64,000 nt of DNA from NCBI GenBank assembly GCA_050246595.1, contig JBFWVT010000004.1, positions 1-64,000 of the forward strand. Reading direction: 5' to 3'. Made by a program: the position numbers and the translations under genes. Shown one piece after another: positions 24,659 through 33,696 of the stretch; the first letter of the stretch is position 1, and every line of letters begins with the position of its first letter. The notes beneath the pieces are model-generated. The model saw only the letters and a program-made list of their open reading frames with translations. It was not told the origin of the DNA and ran no database searches. This DNA comes from DATARH01 sp050246595. GTDB taxonomy: Bacteria > Pseudomonadota > Alphaproteobacteria > ATCC43930 > CGMCC-115725.

Positions 24659-27600
24659 TCACTCTGCTGGACGCGCGGCCGCAACGAGGCCGTGTGCAGC
24701 TACGCTAGCGGCCGGGTTCCGCACCCGAAACCGTTGCCAAATCAGGTATACGGCGGGGATCACGACCAAGGTCAAGATGGTGGTACTCGCCATGCCGCCG
24801 ACCATCGGGGCGGCGATTCGGCGCATCACCTCGGACCCCGTGCCGTCGCCCATCATGATCGGGAACAGCCCGGCGAAAATCGTCGCCACGGTCATTGCCT
24901 TTGGCCGCAGCCGCAGCAGCGCGCCCTCGACGACAGCATCGCGGATGTCGTCCGCCGTGAGCCGTCCGGCAGACGTTTCCTCGCGACGTTTCAGTGCGAG
25001 ATCGAGATAGACAAGCATCACGATCGCGGTCTCGACGGCGACGCCCGCCAGCGCAATAAAGCCGACCCCCACCGCGACCGAGAGGTTGAAACCGAGCCAC
25101 CACAGCAGCCAAACGCCACCGGCGAGCGCCACCGGCAGCGACGCCATGATGATCAGCACCTCGCCAACGCGCCGGAAGGTCAGCCACAACATCAGCGCGA
25201 TCATCGCCACCGTAGTCGGCGCGACGACCGTGAGCCGTTGTTGCACCCGCTGCATGTATTCGAACTGCCCGGACCAGCTCACGGCATAGCCCGGCGGCAG
25301 ACTCACCGTGCCCGCAACCGCTTTGCGCGCGTCCGCCACGTAGCTGCCCAGGTCGCGGCCCGCGATGTCGACAAACACCCACCCGTTCAGCCGCGCGTTC
25401 TCGGTGCGGATCATGCCCGGGCCGTCCTGGATGCGAACCTGCGCCACGTCTCCGAGCGCGATGTGAGCGCCGCTGGGAGTGACGATTGGTAGAGTCGCCA
25501 GCGCATCCGGGCTGTCGCGCCACGCCCGTGGATAACGGACGTTAACGGGAAAGCGCTGGAGGCCCTCGATGCTCTGCGTGACTTCCTCGCCGCCGATCGC
25601 CGTGCGCACGACCTGCTGAACGTCGGCAATGTTGAGCCCATAGCGCGCCGCCGCCCGGCGGTCGATCCCCACATCGACGTAGCGCCCCCCGAGGGGGCGT
25701 TCGGCGTAAGCCGATACCGTGCCGGGCACAGCCTTGACCGCTGTCTCGATTTCGGCGGCGACCCGGCCAATTCCTTCCAGATCCGGTCCCGAGACCTTGA
25801 TGCCGACCGGCGTCTTGACGCCGGTCGCCAGCATATCGATGCGATTCTTGATCGGCATGATCCAGACGTTCGTGACACCTGGAACCTTCACGATGCGGTC
25901 GAGCTCGGCCCGGATGCCCGCGATCGTCATTCCGGGCCGCCACCGGTCGCGGGGCTTCAGCTTGATCGTGGTCTCGACCATCGAGATCGGCGCGGGGTCG
26001 GTCGCCGACTCGGCGCGTCCGACTTTGCCATGCACGCTCTCGACTTCCGGCACTGTCTTGATGAGGCGGTCCGTCTGCTGCAGCACCTCGCGCGCCTTGC
26101 CGATCGAGACGTCAGGGAAGAGGCTCGGCATATACAGGAGGTCGCCTTCGTTCAGATCCGGCATGAACTCCGAGCCGATCCGCTGTAGCGGCCAGACCAT
26201 GCTGGCGACCAGCACGATAGCGAGAAGCGTGGTGGTCCAGGGCGCGGCGAGGGCGGCGCGCAGGACCGGGCGATAGAGCCAGATCAGGAGATTGTTCAGT
26301 GGGTTCCTGGCCTCCCGAACGATCCGCCCGCGCACGAAGTAGCCCATCAGCACCGGGACGAGCGTCACCGACAGGATGGCCGCCGCCGCCATCGCATAGG
26401 TCTTGGTGTAGGCCAGCGGCTTGAACAGCCGCCCCTCCTGCGCCTCCAGCGCGAATACCGGCAGGAAGCTCAACGTGATGATGACGAGCGAGGAGAACAG
26501 GGCAGGCCCGACCTCGGTTGCAGTCTCGGTCACCAGCCGCCAGCGGTTCTCGGAGGTAATCGGCTCTTTTTCGATCCTGCGGTGCAGACTCTCGATCATG
26601 ACGATCGCGGCATCCACCATCGCGCCAATGGCAATCGCGATGCCGCCCAAGGACATGATGTTGGCGTTGATCCCCTGAGCGTGCATCACCACGAAGGCGG
26701 CCAGGATGCCGAGCGGCAGCGTCAGCAGGATCACCAGTGACGAGCGGAGGTGCAGCAGGAAGGCCAGGCAAACCAGGATGACAACGACCGACTCCTCGGC
26801 TAGCTTCTCCCACAGATTCTCGATCGCACGCCCGATCAGCCCGGAGCGGTCATAAGTGGTGACGATCTCCACTCCTTCGGGGAGGCTGCGTCGCAGCTCG
26901 GCGAGCTTCTCCTCGACCGCCCGGATCGTGGCGAGAGCATTCCCGCCCCAGCGCATGATGATGACGCCGCCGACTGCCTCGCCCTGGCCGTCGAGCTCGC
27001 TGACCGCTCTGCGAAGTTCGGGCCCGAGCCGGATCTCGGCGACATCCTTGAGCAATACCGGAATGCCGCCGGGATTGGCCTTCAGCGGGATGGTCCGGAG
27101 ATCGTCCACGCCTTTGATGTAGCCTCTGGCGCGGACCATGTACTCGGCCTCGGCCATCTCCAGCACCGAGCCGCCCGCCTCCTGGTTGGCCCGCTCGATG
27201 GCCTCGCGCACCACCGACAGCGGCAGACCGTAGGCACGCAGCGCATTGGGATCGACGACGACCTGGTACTGGCGGACCATGCCGCCGATCGCGGCCACCT
27301 CGGCGACGCCCGGCAGCGATTGCAGCTCGAATTTCAGGAACCAATCCTGGATCGCGCGCAGCTGGCTGATGTCGTGGCGCCCGGTGCGGTCGACGAGCGC
27401 ATACTGGTAGACCCAGCCCACGCCGGTGGCGTCGGGGCCGAGCGCCGGGCGAGCGCCAGGCGGCAGACGCGGAGCAACCTGGCTCAGGTATTCGAGGACC
27501 CTACTGCGCGCCCAGTAGAGATCGGTTCCCTCCTCAAAAAGGACGTAGACGTACGAGTCCCCGAACATCGAATAGCCGCGCACCGTCTCCGCCCCCGGCA

Positions 27601-27826
27601 CGGCGAGCATGGCGGTCGAAAGCGGATACGTGACCTGGTCCTCAACGACCTGAGGCGCCTGACCGGGATAGGCGGTCTTGATGATGACCTGGACGTCCGA
27701 GAGATCCGGGATCGCATCGACAGGCGTGTTCTTGAGAGCCCAGACGCCCGCGAACGCAAGTCCCGCAGCCAGAACCAGGACGACCAGGCGGTTGACGACC
27801 GACCAGCGGATCAGGGCCTCGATCAC
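24659..27826 (-). CDS. cusA: CusA-type HME-RND copper/silver efflux pump
   Basis: The 1,055-residue product is a full-length RND pump. It begins MIEALIRWSVVNRL, has NTPVDAIPDLSDVQV near residue 33, and the fourth-helix signature GGIAIAIGAMVDAAIVMIE of monovalent-cation (HME4, CusA) pumps. Twelve membrane helices and two large periplasmic loops are evident from composition. Met-bearing segments (LYMPSLFP, NVWIMPIKNRIDML) fit the Met relay for Cu(I)/Ag(I). It is coupled by ATGA to cusB and followed by cusF. No CusC-type outer-membrane gene adjoins; CzcC at 37 kb or a host channel may serve. Confidence 0.9.
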   Translation of the reverse strand: MIEALIRWSVVNRLVVLVLAAGLAFAGVWALKNTPVDAIPDLSDVQVIIKTAYPGQAPQVVEDQVTYPLSTAMLAVPGAETVRGYSMFGDSYVYVLFEEGTDLYWARSRVLEYLSQVAPRLPPGARPALGPDATGVGWVYQYALVDRTGRHDISQLRAIQDWFLKFELQSLPGVAEVAAIGGMVRQYQVVVDPNALRAYGLPLSVVREAIERANQEAGGSVLEMAEAEYMVRARGYIKGVDDLRTIPLKANPGGIPVLLKDVAEIRLGPELRRAVSELDGQGEAVGGVIIMRWGGNALATIRAVEEKLAELRRSLPEGVEIVTTYDRSGLIGRAIENLWEKLAEESVVVILVCLAFLLHLRSSLVILLTLPLGILAAFVVMHAQGINANIMSLGGIAIAIGAMVDAAIVMIESLHRRIEKEPITSENRWRLVTETATEVGPALFSSLVIITLSFLPVFALEAQEGRLFKPLAYTKTYAMAAAAILSVTLVPVLMGYFVRGRIVREARNPLNNLLIWLYRPVLRAALAAPWTTTLLAIVLVASMVWPLQRIGSEFMPDLNEGDLLYMPSLFPDVSIGKAREVLQQTDRLIKTVPEVESVHGKVGRAESATDPAPISMVETTIKLKPRDRWRPGMTIAGIRAELDRIVKVPGVTNVWIMPIKNRIDMLATGVKTPVGIKVSGPDLEGIGRVAAEIETAVKAVPGTVSAYAERPLGGRYVDVGIDRRAAARYGLNIADVQQVVRTAIGGEEVTQSIEGLQRFPVNVRYPRAWRDSPDALATLPIVTPSGAHIALGDVAQVRIQDGPGMIRTENARLNGWVFVDIAGRDLGSYVADARKAVAGTVSLPPGYAVSWSGQFEYMQRVQQRLTVVAPTTVAMIALMLWLTFRRVGEVLIIMASLPVALAGGVWLLWWLGFNLSVAVGVGFIALAGVAVETAIVMLVYLDLALKRREETSAGRLTADDIRDAVVEGALLRLRPKAMTVATIFAGLFPIMMGDGTGSEVMRRIAAPMVGGMASTTILTLVVIPAVYLIWQRFRVRNPAASVAAHGLVAAARPAE

Positions 27827-29571
27827 GGCCTCCCCCCGGCCGGCTCGACGGCTACGATGCGGTAATTGCCATTGTCGGCGCGCCCGAGGCCGATCCGCAC
27901 CGTTCGGCCCTTGTCCAGCCCGTCGAGCGGGACGGCATCGTCGACGCGGAAATCCATCGTCATGGCAGGCCAGCCGATTGCCGGAACGGGCTCATGGCTC
28001 ACATTGACCATGCGATCACGCCCGGGCTTCCGGTTGACCTTGGCCGTGGTCCAGGCCGCAACCTGAGCAGTTGACTGTCGCCTGGCAGGCGCCTGCGATG
28101 CGGACGGCCCGATCCGCTCGATCTTAGTAGCCGTATGACTCCCGTCCGGGGCTGCGAGGACCGTGAAGCGGATGCGGTCGCCCGGTGCGAGGCCTGCGGG
28201 CACCCCATCCGGCGGCAGAGTGAAATCCATCGTCATGGCAGGCCAGCCGAGGGCCGGGATCGGGCCATGGCTGATGGTCACCTTGCCCTCGCTGCCCTTC
28301 ACGGCCTTGATTTCGCCTTCCGCGCCCGGCGCAGCAGCAGCCGCGCCCCCATCCGCGCCCTGTTTTTCCATTTGCGCGAACGCGGCCGACACCTTGCTCT
28401 CGCTGTCGATCAGGAACTGCGCGGAGGTGACGACCCGGTCGCCTTCCTTGATCCCATCGAGGATCTCGACGGTGTCGCCGACGGTGAGACCCGCCTTGAC
28501 CGGGACCGGCTTGAAGCGCCCGTCCCCCAGCGCCAGCACCGCGCGCTCGCCTTGCCTGGTGCGGATCAGGGCATCGTTCGGAATTGCCACCACGTCCTTG
28601 CGGGGCGTCGTCGCCAGGCGGACCGAGGCGTACATATTGGGCTTGAGAGCACCGTCTTTGTTCTCAACTTGCATCCGCAAGCGCACGGTCCGGGTATCGG
28701 ACCGAAGGTCCGGATAAACGTATTCGACCTTTCCTTTCCACACGCGCGCGGGCTGTGCGGCGGTGCGGATCTCGGCAGGCATTCCGGAGTGCACGAAGGC
28801 CGCCTGGCTCTCGAAGACTTCGGCCAGCAGCCACACTGAATCGAGGTCAGTAATCGACATGAGCGTCATGTCCGGCTGGATGTACATGCCTTCGGCCACG
28901 TTGAGGGCCACGATCACCCCGCTTTGCGGGGCATAAACCTTGATGCGCTCCGGGATCTGGCGGCTGTTGCGGATCTCCTCGATCTGAAGCGGCTGGACGC
29001 CCAGGGCCACCAGCTTGCGGCGGGCGAGTTCGGCCAGTTCGGTGCCGCGCTGCACTTCGCGCACGAACTCAAATGCCGCGAAGACGAGTTCCTGGGAGAA
29101 GAACTCGAAGAGCAGCTGCCCGCGCTCTACCCGTTCGCCGACGATGCGGGTATGCAGCCGCTCGATCCAGCCCTTGCCGCGGACATGCAGGTGCGTGGTC
29201 CGGCTCTCGTCGAACGCGATCGTGCCGAAGGTCTCGATCGTCGGAACAAGGGTGGTTCGCGCCGCGGGTGCGGTGCGGACACCGAGATTGTTCATCGCGG
29301 CGGCGGAGACGGTGACGATCTCCGGGTCCGACCCCGGGCCGGGTTCCTGGCCCTCATAGACCGGGACCATGTCCATGCCCATCGGCGACTTGCCCGGTTT
29401 GTCGCTCTTGAAATTCGGGATCATCGGGTCCCACCAATAAAGGATCTTGGGACCGCTCTGCGTTTGCTGCGGCGCGGAGGCGCGGGACAGCACCTCACGC
29501 TCGATCAGGATGCCGCCACCGAGCCCGGCGGCGATGCCGAGCAGCGTGATCAGGACGGCTGCTGGTTTCAT
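27823..29571 (-). CDS. cusB: CusB adaptor with two C-terminal CusF domains
   Basis: The 582-residue product starts at ATG 29571. It has a membrane anchor, a heavy-metal-binding segment (YWWDPMIP to MGMDMVPVYE, about 45-73), then the usual adaptor with barrel-sandwich and beta-barrel domains to about residue 400. After an Ala-rich linker it carries two CusF-like domains, with HGPIPALGWPAMTMDF at 435-450 and HEPVPAIGWPAMTMDF at 526-541. Typical CusB is near 400 residues, so 180 residues are extra. A third CusF is encoded separately. The fusion would tether the metal donors to the pump. It overlaps cusA by ATGA. Confidence 0.9.
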   Translation of the reverse strand: MKPAAVLITLLGIAAGLGGGILIEREVLSRASAPQQTQSGPKILYWWDPMIPNFKSDKPGKSPMGMDMVPVYEGQEPGPGSDPEIVTVSAAAMNNLGVRTAPAARTTLVPTIETFGTIAFDESRTTHLHVRGKGWIERLHTRIVGERVERGQLLFEFFSQELVFAAFEFVREVQRGTELAELARRKLVALGVQPLQIEEIRNSRQIPERIKVYAPQSGVIVALNVAEGMYIQPDMTLMSITDLDSVWLLAEVFESQAAFVHSGMPAEIRTAAQPARVWKGKVEYVYPDLRSDTRTVRLRMQVENKDGALKPNMYASVRLATTPRKDVVAIPNDALIRTRQGERAVLALGDGRFKPVPVKAGLTVGDTVEILDGIKEGDRVVTSAQFLIDSESKVSAAFAQMEKQGADGGAAAAAPGAEGEIKAVKGSEGKVTISHGPIPALGWPAMTMDFTLPPDGVPAGLAPGDRIRFTVLAAPDGSHTATKIERIGPSASQAPARRQSTAQVAAWTTAKVNRKPGRDRMVNVSHEPVPAIGWPAMTMDFRVDDAVPLDGLDKGRTVRIGLGRADNGNYRIVAVEPAGGRP

Positions 29572-29743
29572 TCGAAAGCACCTCGATGGCAGAACGCAGC
29601 AACACAAGGATTGGAGAGGGTCGTATCGGGGCCCGACCGCTTCTGGCTCTTACCCGCGCTGACAAGAACAGCATGTCCCGTCATCACGGCGGAGCCGGAC
29701 GAGCGAGCTCGCATCTTGTTCAGCGGCCGACCCGCTTCGAAAG

Positions 29744-30433
29744 TCAGAACAGGTTACGGAGCTTCTGCCAGACCGACCCGGCATCGGGCGCATGGTCGTG
29801 ATCGTTGGTCAGGGCATTGATATGGGTCACGAGATTGACGGGCTCGAAACGCAGGCTGTGATAGCGCGCCCGTAACCGGCCCTCCCTGTCGATCAGATGC
29901 GTGACAAGGGCGTGCATCTGCAGCCCGTCTGGGGTCTCGGTGAACTTTAGCCCGTAGCGATTGGCAAGTTGGCGCGTCTCCTCCGGCCTGTCCGGGCCGC
30001 TGGTGAGGAACACCCAGTTCGTGGCATCGAGCCCATGCGCGACGCCGTGCTCGCGCAGTATCTCCGGCGTGTCCCGTACCGGATCGGTCGTAATACTGAC
30101 GAACTGCACAAGGTCGCGCATCGGCGTCCGGTTGATCATTGCCTGGATCTCGGCGATGCGCTGACTGTGCAGCGGGCACACGTCCGGACAGCTGGCATAG
30201 ATGAAGTTCAGCACGACCACCTTGCCGCGCAGATCGGCGAGGTTGACGGTCTTGCCATCCGGATCCGCGAGCGTGAAGCCCGGCGCTGGACGGTCGACAA
30301 TCTCGAGATACTGCTCCTGTTCGTGGAGCTTGTTTTGGACATCGTCAAGGGAATGCGCCGCGGCAGGGCCTGCCGGCGGGATGGCGGCCAGAGAGAGAGC
30401 GGCAATTACGAGCAGGCTTCTGGCCAGGGGCAC
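29744..30433 (-). CDS. SCO1/SenC-like protein (copy 2)
   Basis: The 229-residue product has a cleavable-looking signal (SLLVIAALSLAAIPPAGPAAA) and an SCO domain with ASCPDVCPLH and a distal His in ALVTHLIDREG. It differs from the copy at 17604-18212, which is membrane-anchored by a longer helix, so the two arose by old duplication or separate acquisition. The C-terminal part has a His/Asp-rich stretch (NDHDHAPDAG). It lies upstream of cusB with a 170-bp gap. A copper-delivery or thiol role in the periplasm is expected. Confidence 0.8.
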   Translation of the reverse strand: MPLARSLLVIAALSLAAIPPAGPAAAHSLDDVQNKLHEQEQYLEIVDRPAPGFTLADPDGKTVNLADLRGKVVVLNFIYASCPDVCPLHSQRIAEIQAMINRTPMRDLVQFVSITTDPVRDTPEILREHGVAHGLDATNWVFLTSGPDRPEETRQLANRYGLKFTETPDGLQMHALVTHLIDREGRLRARYHSLRFEPVNLVTHINALTNDHDHAPDAGSVWQKLRNLF

Positions 30434-30508
30434 AGGGGTGTCTCCGAATTACGGCAAAGTGGACGCAAGCCCGGCCGTATCGTTGCGGTCCGGCTTGCGC
30501 CGCTGAGG

Positions 30509-30547
30509 GGGCCGAGGGCCACCGGCACCGCCGGTGGCCCTCGGCCC
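30509..30547. terminator. 18-bp perfect hairpin downstream of the second Met-rich gene
   Basis: The 18-nt arms at 30509-30526 and 30530-30547 are exact reverse complements with an ACC loop. The stem lies between the Met-rich gene and the SCO gene. The only T-run (6 nt, on the minus strand) lies before the stem rather than after it, so this is not a textbook terminator; message protection or attenuation is as likely. Confidence 0.5.
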
Positions 30548-30560
30548 GGGCAAAAAAGGA

Positions 30561-30809
30561 TTAGCCCCTCTGCCCTTGCGGCTGGGGCGCCGGTGGGGTC
30601 TGCGGACCCTGCTGAGGCATCATCGCCTGCATCATTCGATTGCAGGTCCCCACCATTTCATTCATCTGGGACATCATGCCCATCATCGGCATCATGCCAC
30701 CCTGGCCTTGCTGAGCACTGGGCGTGGTCTGCTGCGCGGCGACGGCCGTGACTCCAAGCAGCCCGATCGCGAGCGCGGCTGCGGCGGTTAGGTTCAAGCT
30801 CTTACGCAT
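30561..30809 (-). CDS. Met-rich periplasmic protein (copy 2)
   Basis: The 82-residue product has a signal peptide (AAAALAIGLLGVTAVAAQ) and a Met-rich mature part GGMMPMMGMMSQMNEMVGTC followed by NRMMQAMMPQQ, then a Pro/Gln tail. It is a clear paralogue of 21258-21521, with the same CNRMMQ block. It lies between a small Cys-rich membrane protein gene and an SCO gene, the same set of companions as copy 1. A Cu(I)-buffer role is inferred from the methionine clusters. Confidence 0.75.
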   Translation of the reverse strand: MRKSLNLTAAAALAIGLLGVTAVAAQQTTPSAQQGQGGMMPMMGMMSQMNEMVGTCNRMMQAMMPQQGPQTPPAPQPQGQRG

Positions 30810-30866
30810 TCTACTCTCCTTAGGACACGTGGTTAGGCGCTGATGGCACCGCGAGGGTGCCCTGGT

Positions 30867-31232
30867 TCAGCCTGCGGGCGCGACCGGGGTTCGCGCTGCC
30901 TGGGCCGAAGAGGTGAGAGGTGCTGGTTGCAACAGCGGCGCATTCTGGTGCCCCGCCGCCGAATCCGGCACCGCTGAAGCGGATCCGGGGGCATCCTGCT
31001 TGGAGCACGATTTCATGACGCAAAGGCCCAGCGCGCACATGATCAGGCATGGTGCCAGCGATAGCAGCAGCGGGGCCAATCCCGCGGCCAGCAGCCAGGG
31101 CCAGCCAAGCCATACCGCCGGTACGGCGACCGCGACGGCCGCCGAAAGAAGAGCCCGGTGTCCGCCCAGCCATGCCGGTATCGGCAAGCCTTTGTTTTGA
31201 GCAATCGAAGTCTGTGAACGCGACACGTCCAT
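30867..31232 (-). CDS. Small Cys-rich membrane protein (copy 2)
   Basis: The 121-residue product starts at ATG 31232 after GGAAAGG. It has two hydrophobic helices and APCLIMCALGLCVM at the end of the second, nearly the same as the gene at 18241-18624. The tail is Ser/Ala/Gln-rich and carries a further Cys (KSCSKQD). With its Met-rich and SCO neighbours it repeats the module seen around 18-21 kb. Copper binding in or near the membrane is inferred; no characterised relative is known to me. Confidence 0.7.
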   Translation of the reverse strand: MDVSRSQTSIAQNKGLPIPAWLGGHRALLSAAVAVAVPAVWLGWPWLLAAGLAPLLLSLAPCLIMCALGLCVMKSCSKQDAPGSASAVPDSAAGHQNAPLLQPAPLTSSAQAARTPVAPAG

Positions 31233-31656
31233 GACCTTTCCTTTCCAGTTCAAAAGCGCCCTCACTGCACAGTCGTGTGAATGCCAAGTTCGGCGACGGG
31301 CCGCTGTGGGCCATTCGTGTTGACCTTCACCGTGCGAGCGACCGACCCTTTCGGTTCTCCAACAGGTGTTTTGCATCCGAGCGGTCCGATGCGGCTCACC
31401 TCGCGCGCGGTGCGGTCCCGTGCCTGCCGGATCAGGGCAATTCCGTTTCCGGGGTCTCACTGCCCGGCGATCGGTTAGCCGACCAATCTGGCGCGCGTTC
31501 TTGGCCGATCAGCAAGCTGATCGGAGGGAGCGCCACCGCGGGGCGATACGCCGGCCAATCGAGATGGGCCGGGATACGATCCCGAGTGGTAGTTCTCCCG
31601 AGCGGCAATGGCTCAGGACCATTCAACAGAAGCCGACCCGCACGGGCGGCTCTGCT
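31233..31656. other. Gap of 424 bp, possibly with a decayed gene
   Basis: No intact gene is credible. On the minus strand one frame without a proper start reads EVSRIGPLGC, TPVGEPKGSVARTVKV and RPVAELGIHTTVQ before a stop just upstream of the small membrane protein gene; the wording looks protein-like and may be the remains of a short gene. I do not recognise it. Confidence 0.25.
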
Positions 31657-31995
31657 TTAAACGAGGAGGGGCGATCTGGGAGGGTGGGGGTCGGGAAATC
31701 CCGAAAGCCCGGCGCCGCATTGGTCCGGAGCGACGGCAAATGCGCTCGACACCGGCAGGGCAGGGGCGTCGCTGCGCGGCAAGACAGCGGCCATGCCGAT
31801 GCAGGCTGCCTGTAGACAGGAGGCCTGCGTCATGTCGTCGTCGCAGCCGTCGCAGTCATCCGGCATCGGCTGGTCCATCCCGGCAGCCATTGCCATCGGC
31901 GTCAGGCTGCCGTTCGCGTGCGCCATCGGCAGCACCGCGCCAAGCGCGAGCGCCAGGACGATGAGGAGGCTGCAGAAGCGGCGCACAACGGGCAT
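31657..31995 (-). CDS. DUF2946-like exported protein (copy 2)
   Basis: The 112-residue product has a signal peptide (SLLIVLALALGAVLPMAHA), a middle part with DDCDGCDDDM and CLQAAC, and ends GFPDPHPPRSPLLV, sharing PDPHPPR with the product of 23116-23466. Acidic, Cys- and Met-containing small periplasmic proteins of this kind travel with copper genes. It is the most upstream gene of the leftward copper island, 130 bp from the end of the IS701-like element, which may have replaced its natural promoter region. Confidence 0.6.
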   Translation of the reverse strand: MPVVRRFCSLLIVLALALGAVLPMAHANGSLTPMAMAAGMDQPMPDDCDGCDDDMTQASCLQAACIGMAAVLPRSDAPALPVSSAFAVAPDQCGAGLSGFPDPHPPRSPLLV

Positions 31996-33363
31996 GCCCG
32001 AGAATATAGCCGATCAAGATCCGACATCAAGGAGGCGGGCAGCAAGGGTGTCGGTAACGGATGCTGTCCGCCTTACTCGCGGGTGAGTTGTCCACCAAGT
32101 TCCTCTCCCAATAATGTGACAGAGACTAAACTCGACTTTGGCCATCAGGCAGCGTGGCAGAGCGCATAGGTAATGCCTTCCTGGAGCGCTGAGCGGGGTT
32201 TCTTCGCCTCGCCTGGATGGCGCGACATGGCGAAACCCTGTTCCTGCCAGAAATGTCGCCGCACAGCGGCGAGTGTGTCGCTGAAGGTGGGGCGGCGTTT
32301 GCGATACCAGGCCGCGCTCATGACGGCCCCGCGTGCCTTCGGGGGGAGCTGTGCGGCGAGCAGGGTCACGAGGGAGAATAGCCCGAGCAGGCAAGGGGTG
32401 GTGCGTGCGATGGCCAGGTCGGACCATTGGCGCTGGGTCTCGACGCCCAGATGCGCCCGGGTCTCCTGGAATGTGGTCTCCAGTTGCCAACGTTGCACGA
32501 ACCAGCGCAGGACCTGGCGCGGGTCCTGGTTGGGATCGGTGCAGAGCAAGGCTTGCGGGTCGAACCGGCCCAGCGGGTCACGCACCAACACCCACCGGAT
32601 CGGCACGACAGGCAGTCCGGCATGGCGCCAGACCGCGGTGCCGGAGCACAGATCAACGGCGCGCTCGCCCCCGCCATACCAGCCCCGCACCAGGACGTGC
32701 TGCCAGACCGTGCCCGGGTCGATGAGCACCTGGGACAAATTCGGCAGCCGTTTGCCTTTGCTCCGAGGGCGTCCGGGTGTTCCGGGCAGACGGGGCGGTG
32801 CCGGATCATAGAGGGCGGCATCAAGGCGCAGGCGGGTGATGCAGAGGACACCGTGGCCGGCAAGAGCGGCCAGGAAATCCAGGGCGGCGAAGCTGCTGTC
32901 GGCAACCAGCACCAGCTCGCGTCCCGGCAGCCACCGGCGTGCTTGCAGGACCACCTGCCTGCCCCACTCGGTCAGCTTTTTGTGCCGCCTGCCGTGCTCG
33001 CGGTTGTGTCGTTCGGAGGGGGCCAGCGCGGTCAGAAACGGAAGCGCCCAGATGCGCTCCGCCCAGGGGATCGGCACCAGCAGCATCACGCTCAGCCAGC
33101 GCAGGCCGGACGCCTTGACAAAATGCCCGTGGCTGGAGCGCACCGGGTCGCGATAGATGCCTTTGGCGGCGATGCGCTTGCCACGGCGACGCTCGATCGT
33201 GTCGTCGAGGCCGAGCACCACGGGACCGTTCGGCGCGAAAGTCTCGATCAGCAGCCGCAACAGCAGCCGGGAGGCCAGAAGCGGGTTCCAGGCCGCTCGG
33301 TTCAGCTGAAGTTGCCCCGGTTTGGTGGACACCGACGATGCTTTTGCGCGAGGTGTCCGTTTT

Positions 33364-33696
33364 ATGGCCAAGACCCATCCCCCCTATGCGCCGGAGTTTC
33401 GGCGCCAGATGGTCGAGCTGGTGCGTGCCGGGCGTGATCCGGCCGATCTGGCTCGCGAATTCGAACCCTCGTCCCAGGCGATCCGTAACTGGGTTGCACA
33501 GGCCGACCGGCAGGAAGGCCGCCGGGAGACGAAGTCGGCCGCCGCCGATGCCGGTCTGAGCGCGGCCGAGCGCGAGGAATTGAGCCGGCTGCGACGGGAG
33601 AACAAGCAGCTGCGCCTGGAGCGCGACATTCTCTCTCGCGCGACGGCCTGGTTTGCCCGCGAGACCGGCGTGCTGCCGTCCGGCTCTTCCGGTTGA
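33364..33696 (+). CDS. IS3-family transposase OrfA (second element)
   Basis: The 110-residue product starts with MAKTHPPYAPEFRRQMVELV, the HTH of IS3 OrfA proteins (LAREFEPSSQAIRNWVAQA), and ends in a leucine-zipper helix (LSRLRRENKQLRLERDILSR). Its stop overlaps the start of the orfB frame, the usual setting for a programmed -1 frameshift that makes the full transposase. The frame also extends upstream to 33322, inside the IS end, without a ribosome binding site. Confidence 0.85.
   Translation: MAKTHPPYAPEFRRQMVELVRAGRDPADLAREFEPSSQAIRNWVAQADRQEGRRETKSAAADAGLSAAEREELSRLRRENKQLRLERDILSRATAWFARETGVLPSGSSG

Noticed and set aside
24539..25492. 317-residue plus-strand frame opposite cusF and cusA
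   Set aside because: Antisense of conserved pump and chaperone coding sequence; composition is His/Arg/Gln-rich without domains.
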